Assembly: GCA_035439485.1 (NCBI GenBank)
Contig: DAORKI010000001.1
Location: 1 to 64,000 of the forward strand
Length of the DNA stretch: 64,000 nucleotides
From: CAIKXD01 sp035439485
GTDB taxonomy: Bacteria; Bacteroidota; Bacteroidia; UBA4408
Reading direction: 5' to 3'
Part shown: positions 34,409-43,797 of the stretch, piece by piece
Position numbering within the stretch: the first letter of the stretch is position 1
Layout of the letters: each line of letters starts with the position of its first letter
Notes under the pieces: generated by a model
What the model was told of the DNA's origin: nothing
Databases searched by the model: none
Seen by the model: the letters and a program-made list of their open reading frames with translations, nothing else
Translations under genes and position numbers: made by a program

Positions 34409-35422
34409 CTACTCCTGAAATAAAACCTCAAGAACAGTTTGCCCTACTACTTTTAAGATATTTTTATCAATAATACTTAAGTTATCCTTATGGGTGTGAT
34501 GATGCTCACCATAACTGCCAGTTAAAGGGCTCATGTGTACTATATCAATACAAGGAATTTTAGCAATTGTATTCACGTATAGGTGATCGTCAGTAGTGTT
34601 GCCAGTTCTATCATCAATAAAGTAACTTCCATAACCAATTTTTTGCGCAGTGCTCCAAACCTTGTTTACTACATCAGGGGCAAAATAGGTTCCAGTTCCT
34701 TCACGAGGAAAAACAGCGCCTTTGGCGCCCACCATATCTAATAAAATACCATAATTAGCAGTGTAATTAGGAACGTGAAGGTTCTTAGCCCAATATTGAG
34801 TACCTAAACACCAACTGTCTTGCATTTTTGGTTTGTCACTATCATCGGGTTGACCATAATCTTCTAAATCCGAAAAAAATAAATCTACACCAATTTTTAC
34901 GTCAGCTTTCGATATTTGACGAGCTATTTCAAGCAATACTGCAACACCACTTGCTCCATCATCAGCACCATCAATAGCTTTATTTTCATCTTTCGTATCA
35001 TTGTCGGCTATAGGGCGGCTATCCCAATGTGCCAATAATAGTACTCTTTTTTGAAAATCAGGTTTGTATGAAGCTATGATGTTTTTTATAGTAAATATTT
35101 TACCATCATAAGTAGTTACAGGTGCACTTTGTACTATAACACTTAAACCATAAGATTTCAACGTATTTTCTATAAATGCTGCGCAATTGGCGTGTGCTTT
35201 TGAACCAGGTACGCGTGGCCCAAATTCTACTTGTTTTTGCACCCAATAAAATGCCGAATCTTCATTAAATGAAGGAGCTTTAGCAATAAATGCAGTGGGC
35301 TTTTGTGTATTATCATTTGCTTGCTTATTACTTTTATCATCACTGTTACACGATATTGTAGTTGCAAAAACAAATAACAACCAAGCAAGGTAATTTCTAT
35401 ATTTAAACCAAAAGCGATTCAT
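34409..35422 (-). CDS. M28-family metallopeptidase / glutaminyl cyclase-like lipoprotein
   Basis: 337 residues from the ATG at 35422. This start gives a lipoprotein signal (NYLAWLLFVFATTIS-C) followed by SDDK, an acidic Bacteroidota outer-membrane export-type signal; the upstream ATG (35458) would bury it. The M28 catalytic core is visible: LLAHWDSRP (metal His), DGADDGASGVAVLLEIAR (bridging Asp), FFSDLEDYG (acid pair) and IDIVHMSP (last His). Spacing resembles glutaminyl-peptide cyclotransferases more than aminopeptidases. It could therefore form N-terminal pyroglutamate on exported proteins, a modification reported for T9SS and Sec substrates in Bacteroidota. It lies 63 bases downstream of cysS. 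Confidence 0.85.
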   Translation of the reverse strand: MNRFWFKYRNYLAWLLFVFATTISCNSDDKSNKQANDNTQKPTAFIAKAPSFNEDSAFYWVQKQVEFGPRVPGSKAHANCAAFIENTLKSYGLSVIVQSAPVTTYDGKIFTIKNIIASYKPDFQKRVLLLAHWDSRPIADNDTKDENKAIDGADDGASGVAVLLEIARQISKADVKIGVDLFFSDLEDYGQPDDSDKPKMQDSWCLGTQYWAKNLHVPNYTANYGILLDMVGAKGAVFPREGTGTYFAPDVVNKVWSTAQKIGYGSYFIDDRTGNTTDDHLYVNTIAKIPCIDIVHMSPLTGSYGEHHHTHKDNLSIIDKNILKVVGQTVLEVLFQE

Positions 35423-35485
35423 TCCAATAAAATAAATTTTTAAGAGTTGAAAATTCACACCAATCTTTTATGCATTTACTATGGC

Positions 35486-36961
35486 TCATTCAACTTGCCA
35501 CACGGTTCCTTCTTTTGTGTCCTTTATAGTTATGCCCCCCGACAACAATAAGTCTCTTATTTGATCAGATGTTGCAAAGTCTTTGCGTTTTTTAGCTTCG
35601 GCTCTTTGTTCTAAAACTATTTGCATCACAGTTGTTAAGGCTTTACCCCCCGAGTTGCTTTCTATATCATTTCTTAAGCCCATTACCTCAAAAACAAAGG
35701 CATTTACAGAGGTTTGTAAAAGTGTTAAATCACTATCAGTAATGTTTTCCTTACCATCATTTACTGAATTGATAATGCGAACCGCTTCAAATAAATTTGC
35801 AATCAAAACTGGACTGTTAAAGTCATCATTCATTGCGGCATAACATGCATTTACTAAAGCTTTAATATCTGAAGTGCTGTTTGATGAAGTTTTAAGTTGC
35901 ATCATAGTTTTTACTGCACTCATTAATTTGGCGAATCCTTTTTCGGCTGCCTGAAGGGCTTCGTTACTAAAATCTAAAGTGCTTCTATAATGTGTTTGCA
36001 TCATAAAAAACCTTACAGCCATTGGGCTATATCCTTTTTCAAGTAATGGATGATTTCCTGTAAATAATTCGCCTGGTAAAAATCCATTTCCAGCACTTTT
36101 GCTCATACGTACACCATTTACGGTAAGCATATTAGTATGTATCCAATATTTTACTGGCGCTTTATGGCTGCATGCTTGAGATTGAGCAATTTCATTGGTG
36201 TGATGAGTAGCTTGTAAATCCATACCACCACCATGTATATCAAAAGTATCTCCAAGGTATTTAGTACTCATGGCCGAACATTCAATATGCCATCCAGGAA
36301 ATCCCCATCCCCAGGGCGAAGGCCATCGCATAATATGTTCAGGCTTGGCTTTAATCCATAATGCAAAATCAAGCCTTCCTTTTTTTTCATCCTGACCTTC
36401 AAGCTCTCTTGTGTTTTCCAATAAATCCTCAAGTTTTCTATTGGTTAGTTCTCCATAATTGTGCTCTTTTGAGTATTTTTCAACATCAAAATAAACCGAA
36501 CCGTGAGCTTCATAAGCATAACCATTGGCAATAATTTGTTTTGTCATTTCAATTTGTTCGCAAATATGACCAGTTGCAGTAGGTTCAATACTTGGGGGCA
36601 AAGCGTTAAATGCTTGCATTACCTCATGAAATCCTAATGTATAACGTTGCACTATTTCCATTGGCTCTAGTTGCTCCAATCGGGCTTTCTTGGCAAACTT
36701 ATCATCACCTTCGTCACGATCACCTTCAAGGTGCCCGGCATCGGTAATATTACGCACATAGCGCACTTTATATCCAAGATGTAAAAGATATCTAAAAATT
36801 AAGTCAAATGATATAAATGTGCGGCAATTACCTAAATGAACATCGCTGTAAACTGTTGGACCACATACATAAAGACCAACAAATGGGGGACTTAGTGGTT
36901 CAAATTTTTCTTTTTTGCGTGTAAGCGTATTGTATAACGATAAATTGTTTTGTGAAATCAT
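35486..36961 (-). CDS. cysS: Cysteinyl-tRNA synthetase
   Basis: 491 residues, normal length. Class I synthetase signatures: HLGN (His42-Asn45, the HIGH motif) in YSDVHLGNCRTF, and MSKSAGN (KMSKS motif). The zinc ligands are Cys33 (YVCGPTV), Cys in GWHIECSAMS and the His pair in HHTNEIAQ. It charges tRNA-Cys in the cytosol. The M28 lipoprotein follows on the same strand, possibly cotranscribed. Confidence 0.97.
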   Translation of the reverse strand: MISQNNLSLYNTLTRKKEKFEPLSPPFVGLYVCGPTVYSDVHLGNCRTFISFDLIFRYLLHLGYKVRYVRNITDAGHLEGDRDEGDDKFAKKARLEQLEPMEIVQRYTLGFHEVMQAFNALPPSIEPTATGHICEQIEMTKQIIANGYAYEAHGSVYFDVEKYSKEHNYGELTNRKLEDLLENTRELEGQDEKKGRLDFALWIKAKPEHIMRWPSPWGWGFPGWHIECSAMSTKYLGDTFDIHGGGMDLQATHHTNEIAQSQACSHKAPVKYWIHTNMLTVNGVRMSKSAGNGFLPGELFTGNHPLLEKGYSPMAVRFFMMQTHYRSTLDFSNEALQAAEKGFAKLMSAVKTMMQLKTSSNSTSDIKALVNACYAAMNDDFNSPVLIANLFEAVRIINSVNDGKENITDSDLTLLQTSVNAFVFEVMGLRNDIESNSGGKALTTVMQIVLEQRAEAKKRKDFATSDQIRDLLLSGGITIKDTKEGTVWQVE

Positions 36962-37042
36962 AAAATGGGTAAAATAATGTTGTTATTATTGAATAGTTAT
37001 ATTGAAAAAACTATTTAACAACATCGCATTGCCCAAAGCATA

Positions 37043-37915
37043 TTATTTATTTTCCTTCTCTGTTTCATATCTAATTATCTTGCCATCTCTAACTATAGCT
37101 ATCTTTTCAATTTTCCCTTCTTTATAATAATATTGCTTTCCTTCAATTAATTTTGCATTTTTAAACTCACCTTCACGATCTATTTTGCCTTCCTTTGTAA
37201 ATGTTTTATTATAACCATCTTTAATTACTCCTAATTGAGGGTTTGCGGGTGGTTTAACTTCTTCCTTAGGTGTTTCAATTTTTGGTTCAACAGCCTTTAC
37301 TTCTTTAGGAGCATATGTTTTAATACTAGTGGTATCGAGTTTTCCATCATAAAAAAATTTTTCACTTTTTAAAGCACCATTTTCATAATATTCTTTTATC
37401 ACGCCAGCCTCTTTTCCGCCATTCCATTCGCCATCAAACATTAAATTACCGTTATCATAAAAGTATTTTTGCCTACCTGTTCTTTTACCTCCTTGGTCAT
37501 ACTCCCATTCATAATACAATTTTCCGTTTGGATGATACATTTTATAGACACCAATCCAGCCAACACTATTCCATGTGCCTTCCTCTTTTAATTTGCCATC
37601 TTGATAATAATCTTTTGAAGAAATGCTTCTGTCAGCATTATAAACTAACTCATTTTTTATTTTTCCATTGCAGTAATATCTGCGCCACGTTCCTGTTTTT
37701 CTATTATCTTTATAGTAACCTTCTTCAATTTTTGTTCCCGCAGTGCAGCCCTCGGCATCTTCACCATCGCTATTTTCAATCCATTTACCTTGCTTCCACC
37801 CTTGCTCATCGGTTTTATTCAAACTGTCACTTTGTGCCAATAACAGCATTGGAATAAATCCAAAACAAAGAAAGAAAAAGCGAGATATCATCTTACTATT
37901 CATCAACTTATTCAT
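37043..37915 (-). CDS. Exported MORN/YwqK-repeat protein, 290 aa
   Basis: 290 residues. Signal peptide (MISRFFFLCFGFIPMLLLAQ), then about seven MORN-like repeats (GTWRRYYCNGKIKNELVY, GRQKYFYDNGNLMFDGEW, GVIKEYYENGALKSEKFFYD). A Lys/Pro/Glu-rich linker follows (about 205-230: APKEVKAVEPKIETPKEEV), then a last partial repeat. ATGs at 37915, 37903 and 37891 are all possible; the first is kept because the -7 box lies 41 bases upstream. It is the shortest of three MORN proteins in the window and stands alone between cysS and a T9SS gene. Function unknown. Confidence 0.82.
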   Translation of the reverse strand: MNKLMNSKMISRFFFLCFGFIPMLLLAQSDSLNKTDEQGWKQGKWIENSDGEDAEGCTAGTKIEEGYYKDNRKTGTWRRYYCNGKIKNELVYNADRSISSKDYYQDGKLKEEGTWNSVGWIGVYKMYHPNGKLYYEWEYDQGGKRTGRQKYFYDNGNLMFDGEWNGGKEAGVIKEYYENGALKSEKFFYDGKLDTTSIKTYAPKEVKAVEPKIETPKEEVKPPANPQLGVIKDGYNKTFTKEGKIDREGEFKNAKLIEGKQYYYKEGKIEKIAIVRDGKIIRYETEKENK

Positions 37916-37956
37916 TTAGCCAATTTTGCTTTTGAGGCAAAAATAACGGATTTTAT

Positions 37957-37964
37957 CAAAGTTA
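37957..37964 (-). promoter_or_regulatory. Putative -7 box of the 290-aa MORN gene
   Basis: On the minus strand TAACTTTG matches TAnnTTTG, 41 bases before the ATG at 37915. No clear -33 TTG. Confidence 0.45.
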
Positions 37965-38135
37965 TGAATAATTTTTGATAAGTCATTGTAAATTACATCT
38001 TACTGAGCCTCTTCGCAAGATAAAATATAAATTTAGGACTAGCTAACCACTTCAGTCTGATAAAGTTCTATAGCAAACCTAATTTACAAAACATGAAGAA
38101 TTCCCTTTTTACTTTGAGCTATTGCAGCATACAAA

Positions 38136-39140
38136 TTACTGAACAACCAACTTTTTAGTGAAAGTGTTATTATTTTGATTTACCTTAACAAAATATACCC
38201 CTTTTTCTAAATCAGCAACTGAAATATTTAAATTGCTTAATTGGGCATCAACATTGTTGTTTTCATATACAATTTGTCCAAGTGCATTAAATATTATCAC
38301 TTCGGTTTTATTTCTATTTGATTGATTAAATTTCAAATTAACTATGTCTTGCGCTGGATTTGGTGATAAACTGAAATCATTTTTGTTAGTGTAGTTTTTA
38401 ATACCAGCAGGACCAGTTGCCTCAACCCATACCAGCTTATCCACTGTTGGGGCACCACCAAATGGGTCAGTAGTGGTTACCTGTTCAATATGTAATAAAG
38501 GAAATTTGTTAATACCATCATACCATTCATAAATATTTTGTGTTTGAGTAATATTAAAAATGGATACAGTAATATTAGTAACTACATTATATTTTACACG
38601 CAGTACATTATTGAATGCACCTTGTGGTAGCAATAAATTACCACTACCATCAGCACTACTATTTATAGTTCCAGTGGCATTTACTGCATTGCCTTGAAAG
38701 GTAGCAGTAAAGGCAAAATTATCAGTGTTGGTATTGCCATATGAAAAAGGAAATGTTAATAAAGTCATAGGATTGCTGTACGCCACTACGTTCACATTAG
38801 CACTATCTGAGAAGCCCAACATGGAATATTCAGTTGCTGTATTATTAAAGAAATTATACCCATTTAAGGTATCACCTTGTGCTACTGAATGACCTGTTAC
38901 AGGTGGGGTAGTTACAATTGGAGCAACATAATTATCAGTTTGCAAAACAGTATCCACATTTAAATCCTCGAAATTCCAAATTTGTGCTGAACCAGCTGAA
39001 CCAGCAACAATACCTAAAGTATCAGTATAAAAGTATTTGTAAATATCACCTGGCGAAGGAAAATGTGATGAGTTAAGCGTTTGTCCTTGCGATTGATTAG
39101 CATAAATAGCAATCATTAAAATGAAGTAATATTTTTTCAT
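38136..39140 (-). CDS. T9SS-exported protein with type A sorting domain
   Basis: 334 residues from the ATG at 39140 (signal peptide KKYYFILMIAIYANQSQGQ); an ATG three codons earlier (39149) is equally possible. The middle (about 20-250) is a beta-rich domain common in Bacteroidota T9SS proteins (FPSPGDIYKYFYTDTLG ... GSAGSAQIWNFEDL ... LPQGAFNNVLRVKYNV ... YEWYDGINKFPLLHIE). The C terminus is a type A sorting domain (LSPNPAQDIVNLKFN ... LEKGVYFVKVNQNNNTFTKKL). Secreted or anchored on the surface; ligand unknown. It follows the DUF4293 gene on the same strand. Confidence 0.87.
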   Translation of the reverse strand: MKKYYFILMIAIYANQSQGQTLNSSHFPSPGDIYKYFYTDTLGIVAGSAGSAQIWNFEDLNVDTVLQTDNYVAPIVTTPPVTGHSVAQGDTLNGYNFFNNTATEYSMLGFSDSANVNVVAYSNPMTLLTFPFSYGNTNTDNFAFTATFQGNAVNATGTINSSADGSGNLLLPQGAFNNVLRVKYNVVTNITVSIFNITQTQNIYEWYDGINKFPLLHIEQVTTTDPFGGAPTVDKLVWVEATGPAGIKNYTNKNDFSLSPNPAQDIVNLKFNQSNRNKTEVIIFNALGQIVYENNNVDAQLSNLNISVADLEKGVYFVKVNQNNNTFTKKLVVQ

Positions 39141-39166
39141 AGTATACATAGTTTGAATTTGGTTAA

Positions 39167-39655
39167 TTATCTTATTCTGTCGGCACTTTTAATGAGTTCT
39201 TCATCTTTTCGAATGCCTTTAATAGCTAAAAAATTAAACACTAAAGACAATAAAGGTAAAATCATACCTATGCCATAAGTTGTTGATAATTCCGCTCCCT
39301 GACTATTAAATGAACGGTCTAAAAATGATTTTGCATTATCATAACTATAAAACATTAAAACAATAAATCCACATATCAATAAAATATTGAATGCAGCAAG
39401 CTTAATTTGCTTTTTACGGTTTTTATAGCTAAATATGATAAAAGCAGTGAAAAGAATTACTACAACATTTACGGCCATTAGAGCGTAGCTATTTTGCAAC
39501 ATTTCGTGTCCTGCAGAACTTAGTTTGTAAAAACCCATTAAACTGAGGTTAAAATTTGTTTCATATGTCGAAAAAGTTGCCAAGGCAGTAGCAAATAATA
39601 AACCTTGACAAACTACAACAAGCAATAAAAAAACTGATTGAATCCTTTGAATCAT
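39167..39655 (-). CDS. DUF4293 family membrane protein
   Basis: 162 residues with four membrane segments (about 5-25, 50-72, 80-100, 122-142). The start MIQRIQSVFLLLVV and the final segment GIGMILPLLSLVFNFLAIKGIRKDE(E)xxxSADRIR are characteristic of this Bacteroidota-specific family. Function is unknown. It is encoded 46 bases downstream of hemB, with its own -7 box in that gap. Confidence 0.88.
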   Translation of the reverse strand: MIQRIQSVFLLLVVVCQGLLFATALATFSTYETNFNLSLMGFYKLSSAGHEMLQNSYALMAVNVVVILFTAFIIFSYKNRKKQIKLAAFNILLICGFIVLMFYSYDNAKSFLDRSFNSQGAELSTTYGIGMILPLLSLVFNFLAIKGIRKDEELIKSADRIR

Positions 39656-39675
39656 TTAAAGTAAAATTAAAAGTC

Positions 39676-39683
39676 CAAAAGTA
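39676..39683 (-). promoter_or_regulatory. Putative -7 box of the DUF4293 gene
   Basis: TACTTTTG on the minus strand matches TAnnTTTG and lies 20 bases before the ATG at 39655, between hemB and this gene. Confidence 0.42.
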
Positions 39684-39701
39684 ATTTAAGTTTTTAAATT
39701 A

Positions 39702-40676
39702 TCATAGTCTATTTTTTTGAGCATATTCTTTGGCAAAATAGGTAAGAATTATTTTTGCTCCAGCTCGTTTTATGGAAGTTAAACATTCAACCATTGCTTT
39801 TTCACCATCTAACCAACCATGCTGTGCAGCAGCTTTAATCATGGCATATTCGCCACTCACATTGTATGCTGCAATAGGTAAATCAAAATTATCATTAAGT
39901 GCTTTTATTACATCAAGATACGCTAATGCTGGTTTTACCATCAAAAAGTCAGCTCCTTCTTCCATGTCTAATTGGGCTTCAATAATTGCCTCTCTTTGAT
40001 TGGCTGGATTCATTTGGTATGTTTTTTTATCACCAAATTTTGGTGCAGAGTCTAAAGCATCTCTAAATGGTCCATAAAATGCGCTTGCGTATTTAGCGCT
40101 ATATGCCATTATCGAAACATTTGTGAAGCCTTCTTTATCTAACTCATTCCTAATATAACCCACACGTCCATCCATCATGTCGCTTGGCCCTACAATATCG
40201 GCTCCTGCTTGCGCCTGTGCTACAGCCATACGGCCCAAAACTTCTAATGTTTCATCATTTAATATTTCTCCGTTTTCAACAATGCCATCGTGTCCATCAC
40301 TGCTGTAAGGGTCCATCGCTACATCGGTCATCAAACAACATTCAGGGAAATACTTTTTTATTTCGCGTAATGCCCTTAAATAAAGTCCTCCGCTGTTATA
40401 ACTTTCCTTGGCATATTTATCTTTTAAGCTATCGCTGATATTCGGAAATAAAGCAAAACTATTGATACCAAGTTGCATGCAACTTTCAATTTCTTTCAAC
40501 ATTAAATCGCTGCTGTAACGATAAATACCAGGCATTGAAGTAACTTCACTACTATTGTTTTTACCTTCAATTAAAAACAAAGGAAAAATTAAATCGCTGT
40601 TAAGTACTTGTGTTTCTTGTACCATTGCACGAATGGTTGCACTTTTTCTGTTTCTTCTTGGGCGATGTATAATCAT
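39702..40676 (-). CDS. hemB: Delta-aminolevulinic acid dehydratase (porphobilinogen synthase)
   Basis: 324 residues from the ATG at 40676, which gives the usual start MIIHRPRRNR and a 7-base gap to hemCD; a TTG at 40697 would overlap that gene. Schiff-base lysines are Lys195 (YSAKYASAFYGPFRDA) and Lys248 (FLMVKPALAYLD), at nearly the E. coli positions. The metal region reads DVAMDPYSSDGHDG: Ala and Asp replace the cysteines of zinc-type enzymes, so this should be the magnesium/potassium-type enzyme. It condenses two 5-aminolevulinates to porphobilinogen. Confidence 0.96.
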   Translation of the reverse strand: MIIHRPRRNRKSATIRAMVQETQVLNSDLIFPLFLIEGKNNSSEVTSMPGIYRYSSDLMLKEIESCMQLGINSFALFPNISDSLKDKYAKESYNSGGLYLRALREIKKYFPECCLMTDVAMDPYSSDGHDGIVENGEILNDETLEVLGRMAVAQAQAGADIVGPSDMMDGRVGYIRNELDKEGFTNVSIMAYSAKYASAFYGPFRDALDSAPKFGDKKTYQMNPANQREAIIEAQLDMEEGADFLMVKPALAYLDVIKALNDNFDLPIAAYNVSGEYAMIKAAAQHGWLDGEKAMVECLTSIKRAGAKIILTYFAKEYAQKNRL

Positions 40677-40683
40677 AATTTTA

Positions 40684-42267
40684 TTATTTAACAGCAATTT
40701 TATAAACTGCCTGTAATATTCCTAAATCATCAAAACTCTTTGGTAAAGTGCATTTTCGAACACCATGTTTGCGCAATTCAGCTTCGGTTGCACCTCCCAT
40801 AGCAATTATTTTATGATGCTCCTCAATTTTGTTTGCTTTAAAAAAAGCATTTACATTACTCGGACTGGTAAAAATAATAATATCAGCACTAGGTAATGAA
40901 GTGGCACTATGTTCAATGGTTTCGTACACGTTGATGTCAAAGGTTTGTTCTTTTTTTACAAACTGACTTTGCACACTTCTTAAGCTTCCTTTCGCTACAG
41001 GAAAAAGCACTGTGGCATTGCCAACACGCGCAGCAAACTGTTTTCCAATAGTTTTTGTATCGGTCGATTGGCCTATAAACTCAGCTCGTTTCCCAAATTT
41101 TCGAAGTGCATCTGCAGTTGATTTACCTATAGCTCCAAATTTTTGATCAGTCAAATCAGGCAGTTGTTTGAAGAAATTTTCAACGGCATGTTTACTACTA
41201 AAAAATATCCAATCAGTTTTTGGTAAATTTTTAATTACAATAGTTTTAAACGTTATTAATGATATCCCATTAACTTCAAATCCTTGTGCAATAAGACTTG
41301 CACTAAATAAATGATGCGCTTGTAAATTTCTTGTTATTAAAATTTTACATGGTTTAATAGCATTTATATGTGCCACAATTTCTTGAGCAAATTCTGTAGT
41401 TTGTGTATTTTCGTAATAACTAAACAAGGGTGCTGTATTGGCATCTGTGGCTTTACTTACCCATACTTTGTAAATACTATTTTCTTCTTCGTCAAAGCCT
41501 TTTTCGCAATAAACACCCAAAGGTAATTGACAGCCACCATCAAATAAATTCAAAACTTTTCTTTCAATTACAATTTTAGCTGCTACTTCAGGTTGATTAA
41601 TTATTTGCAATGCTTCAATTAATTCTAAATCATTTTCGCGCGTTTGTAGAGCTAACACACCTTGCGCTGGTGCGGGAACAAACTGCTTAGGGTCTAGTTT
41701 TTCAACCACAAATTCATCTAAATTAATTTGTAAACGCTCTACACCTGCTGCCGCAAGCATAATTGCATCATAATTACCTTCTCTTAATTTTTGAATTCGT
41801 GTTGGCACATTTCCCCTTAAATCACTTATTTTAAAGTCGTTTCTGTATGCATTTAATTGTGTTTTTCTCCTTGCTGATGAAGTTCCAACATATGCATTTT
41901 TCTTAATGTTCCACAGCTGTTTTTCATCAATTGCATTTTTGTTAATGAGTAAAATTTCAGAGGGGTCCTCACGCTCCGAAACTGCAGCAATACATAAATT
42001 TTGGGGCGAAGTGGTAGGTAAATCTTTATGTGAATGTACTGCTAAATCAATACTTCCGTTAAGTAAAGCTTCTTCGAGTTCTTTAGTAAAAAAACCTTTA
42101 CCCTCAAGTTTATCAAAGGAGAGATGTTGAATTTTATCTCCTTGTGTTTTAATAATATTGATGATACATTCAAAACCGGCTTTTGTCAATCGGTCTTTTA
42201 CATGATTGGCTTGCCATAACGCTAAATCGCTACCGCGTGATCCTATAATTATTTTTTTATTGAACAC
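40684..42267 (-). CDS. hemCD: Fused hydroxymethylbilane synthase / uroporphyrinogen-III synthase
   Basis: 527 residues holding two enzymes. Residues 1 to about 300 are HemC: IGSRGSDLALWQANHV, KGFFTKELEEALL, DLAVHSHKDLPT, and the dipyrromethane cofactor cysteine Cys246 in FDGGCQLPLG. Residues about 307-527 are HemD (ILITRNLQAHHLFS ... DWIFFSSKHAVENFF ... IIFTSPSNVNAFFKAN), a family with low conservation. No stop or frameshift separates them. The fusion couples formation of the unstable hydroxymethylbilane to its cyclisation. Order on the minus strand is hemA, hemCD, hemB. Confidence 0.94.
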   Translation of the reverse strand: MFNKKIIIGSRGSDLALWQANHVKDRLTKAGFECIINIIKTQGDKIQHLSFDKLEGKGFFTKELEEALLNGSIDLAVHSHKDLPTTSPQNLCIAAVSEREDPSEILLINKNAIDEKQLWNIKKNAYVGTSSARRKTQLNAYRNDFKISDLRGNVPTRIQKLREGNYDAIMLAAAGVERLQINLDEFVVEKLDPKQFVPAPAQGVLALQTRENDLELIEALQIINQPEVAAKIVIERKVLNLFDGGCQLPLGVYCEKGFDEEENSIYKVWVSKATDANTAPLFSYYENTQTTEFAQEIVAHINAIKPCKILITRNLQAHHLFSASLIAQGFEVNGISLITFKTIVIKNLPKTDWIFFSSKHAVENFFKQLPDLTDQKFGAIGKSTADALRKFGKRAEFIGQSTDTKTIGKQFAARVGNATVLFPVAKGSLRSVQSQFVKKEQTFDINVYETIEHSATSLPSADIIIFTSPSNVNAFFKANKIEEHHKIIAMGGATEAELRKHGVRKCTLPKSFDDLGILQAVYKIAVK

Positions 42268-42310
42268 CTTAATTAATTTTTGAAGCGCTAAGGTAAGGCT
42301 AATAGTGTTA

Positions 42311-43531
42311 TTAGTTGAGCATAATTTCCTTGGCCAATTTCATAGGTACGCTGATGTATTTCTTTTCTACATAATTTAATACCTTGTTAAGCACCGCTTT
42401 TGCTTCTTCATCAAGATTTTCAATGTCTTTAGCAAAAACAGTTTGTAAAGCATTTTCTTTAATTTCTTTCACCTTTTTAGGAACATGTTTCATAGCGAGT
42501 TCAACCTGTCGTTCCTTATGAATTAATTTGAAGTCGGCAATTTTTTCTTCAATAATTTGATGACATAAATGCAATTCTTTTTTGCGTTCAGCTAAATTTT
42601 TGTTGGCTACATTTTGCAAAAACTGAATATCAATAAACTTTACATTATAATTGCTTTTAACCTCTGGTGCAATATCATTTGGAACCGATAAATCAATAAT
42701 TACTTTTTGGTTTTTATCACCAGCTAGTAATGAATTGTAAATATCTTCGGTCACTATATTTTCTGATGCGCCTGTGCAAGAAATTAACACATCAAATCCT
42801 TCATTATAATTTCCCAATTCATTTAATGCATAGGCCTTTCCATTAAGTTCCTCAGCCAATTTTTGTGCTTTGCTTAAGGTGCGATTAAACACAGCAAAAG
42901 TTCCAAATGCATGTTTTTTTAAAAACTTTGCCATCAATGTATTGGTTTGTCCTGCACCAACAATGATAAATCGCGCACTCGATTTAATTGAGCTTTCGAT
43001 TAAATTACGATAAGCCAATGAAACTATGGAAACAGGTTTGTTGGCTACTTGGGTGTTTGTATAAACTTCTTTAGCAGTAACAATTGCCTGTTGAACTGCT
43101 AATCGAATAACTTCTCCAGTTAAATTAAGCCTGTTGCACTTGTCATAAGCATTTCTAACTTGTGTTATAATTTCGCGCTCACCAACTACTAAAGAGTCAA
43201 TTGAAGAAGCCACTTCAAATAAATGCTTTATTGCTTTGTCTTCGGCAAAAATAAGGGCATTTTCAACAGCAAAGTTATTTTCTTCTTGTGTAAAATGTGG
43301 CGCAAAATATTTAAAAAACCTATGTAAAAAGGATTGATTTACAGTCTCTTCGGTGGTTATTAAAAACTCAACTCGGTTGCAAGTAGAGAGAAATAAAAAC
43401 TCTTGCAAGATACACTGCTCTTTAATTTGCTCAAATCTTTTTTGATATTGCTCATCATCAACATGAAACATTCCGATTTGGTCAATCGGGATATTGTTAT
43501 GGGTAAAAGCTATGCAATACAGTTTGTTCAA
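42311..43531 (-). CDS. hemA: Glutamyl-tRNA reductase
   Basis: 406 residues from a TTG at 43531. The frame stays open upstream with ATGs at 43585 and 43678, but the family's conserved start (NKLYCIAFTHNN) coincides with the TTG. That start also puts the nucleophilic cysteine at Cys51 (STCNRVEFL), as expected for HemA (about 50). NADPH domain: RFIIVGAGQTNTLMAKFL; also VDSLVVGE-type SLVVGEREIITQVR and the C-terminal dimerisation helices. It makes glutamate-1-semialdehyde, the committed step of the C5 heme route. First gene of the heme cluster. Confidence 0.93.
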   Translation of the reverse strand: MNKLYCIAFTHNNIPIDQIGMFHVDDEQYQKRFEQIKEQCILQEFLFLSTCNRVEFLITTEETVNQSFLHRFFKYFAPHFTQEENNFAVENALIFAEDKAIKHLFEVASSIDSLVVGEREIITQVRNAYDKCNRLNLTGEVIRLAVQQAIVTAKEVYTNTQVANKPVSIVSLAYRNLIESSIKSSARFIIVGAGQTNTLMAKFLKKHAFGTFAVFNRTLSKAQKLAEELNGKAYALNELGNYNEGFDVLISCTGASENIVTEDIYNSLLAGDKNQKVIIDLSVPNDIAPEVKSNYNVKFIDIQFLQNVANKNLAERKKELHLCHQIIEEKIADFKLIHKERQVELAMKHVPKKVKEIKENALQTVFAKDIENLDEEAKAVLNKVLNYVEKKYISVPMKLAKEIMLN

Positions 43532-43797
43532 GGTTTTTTCTTTTTCGAAGGCGAATTTCACAAACACATAAAGGCTTTTTGTCATAAAAATGTCATACGT
43601 ATTGGCAAATGCTGTTTTAACACCTTGAAATGCCTGCTGCAATTGATTTGTATCAAGAATATGACATTTGTCATACATTGTAATTAAGAATGATTTTAAG
43701 TAAGGGAAAATAGCAGAAGTAAGTCATTCTTTATTATTTTGTATTAAAACTTGCTATTTTATAAAAAGTTATTACTTTTACTTTAAAATTTCAGCAC

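Noticed and set aside
43403..43687. 94-codon plus-strand ORF antisense to the hemA 5' end
   Set aside because: Low-complexity hydrophobic translation, opposite a well supported gene; a frame shadow.
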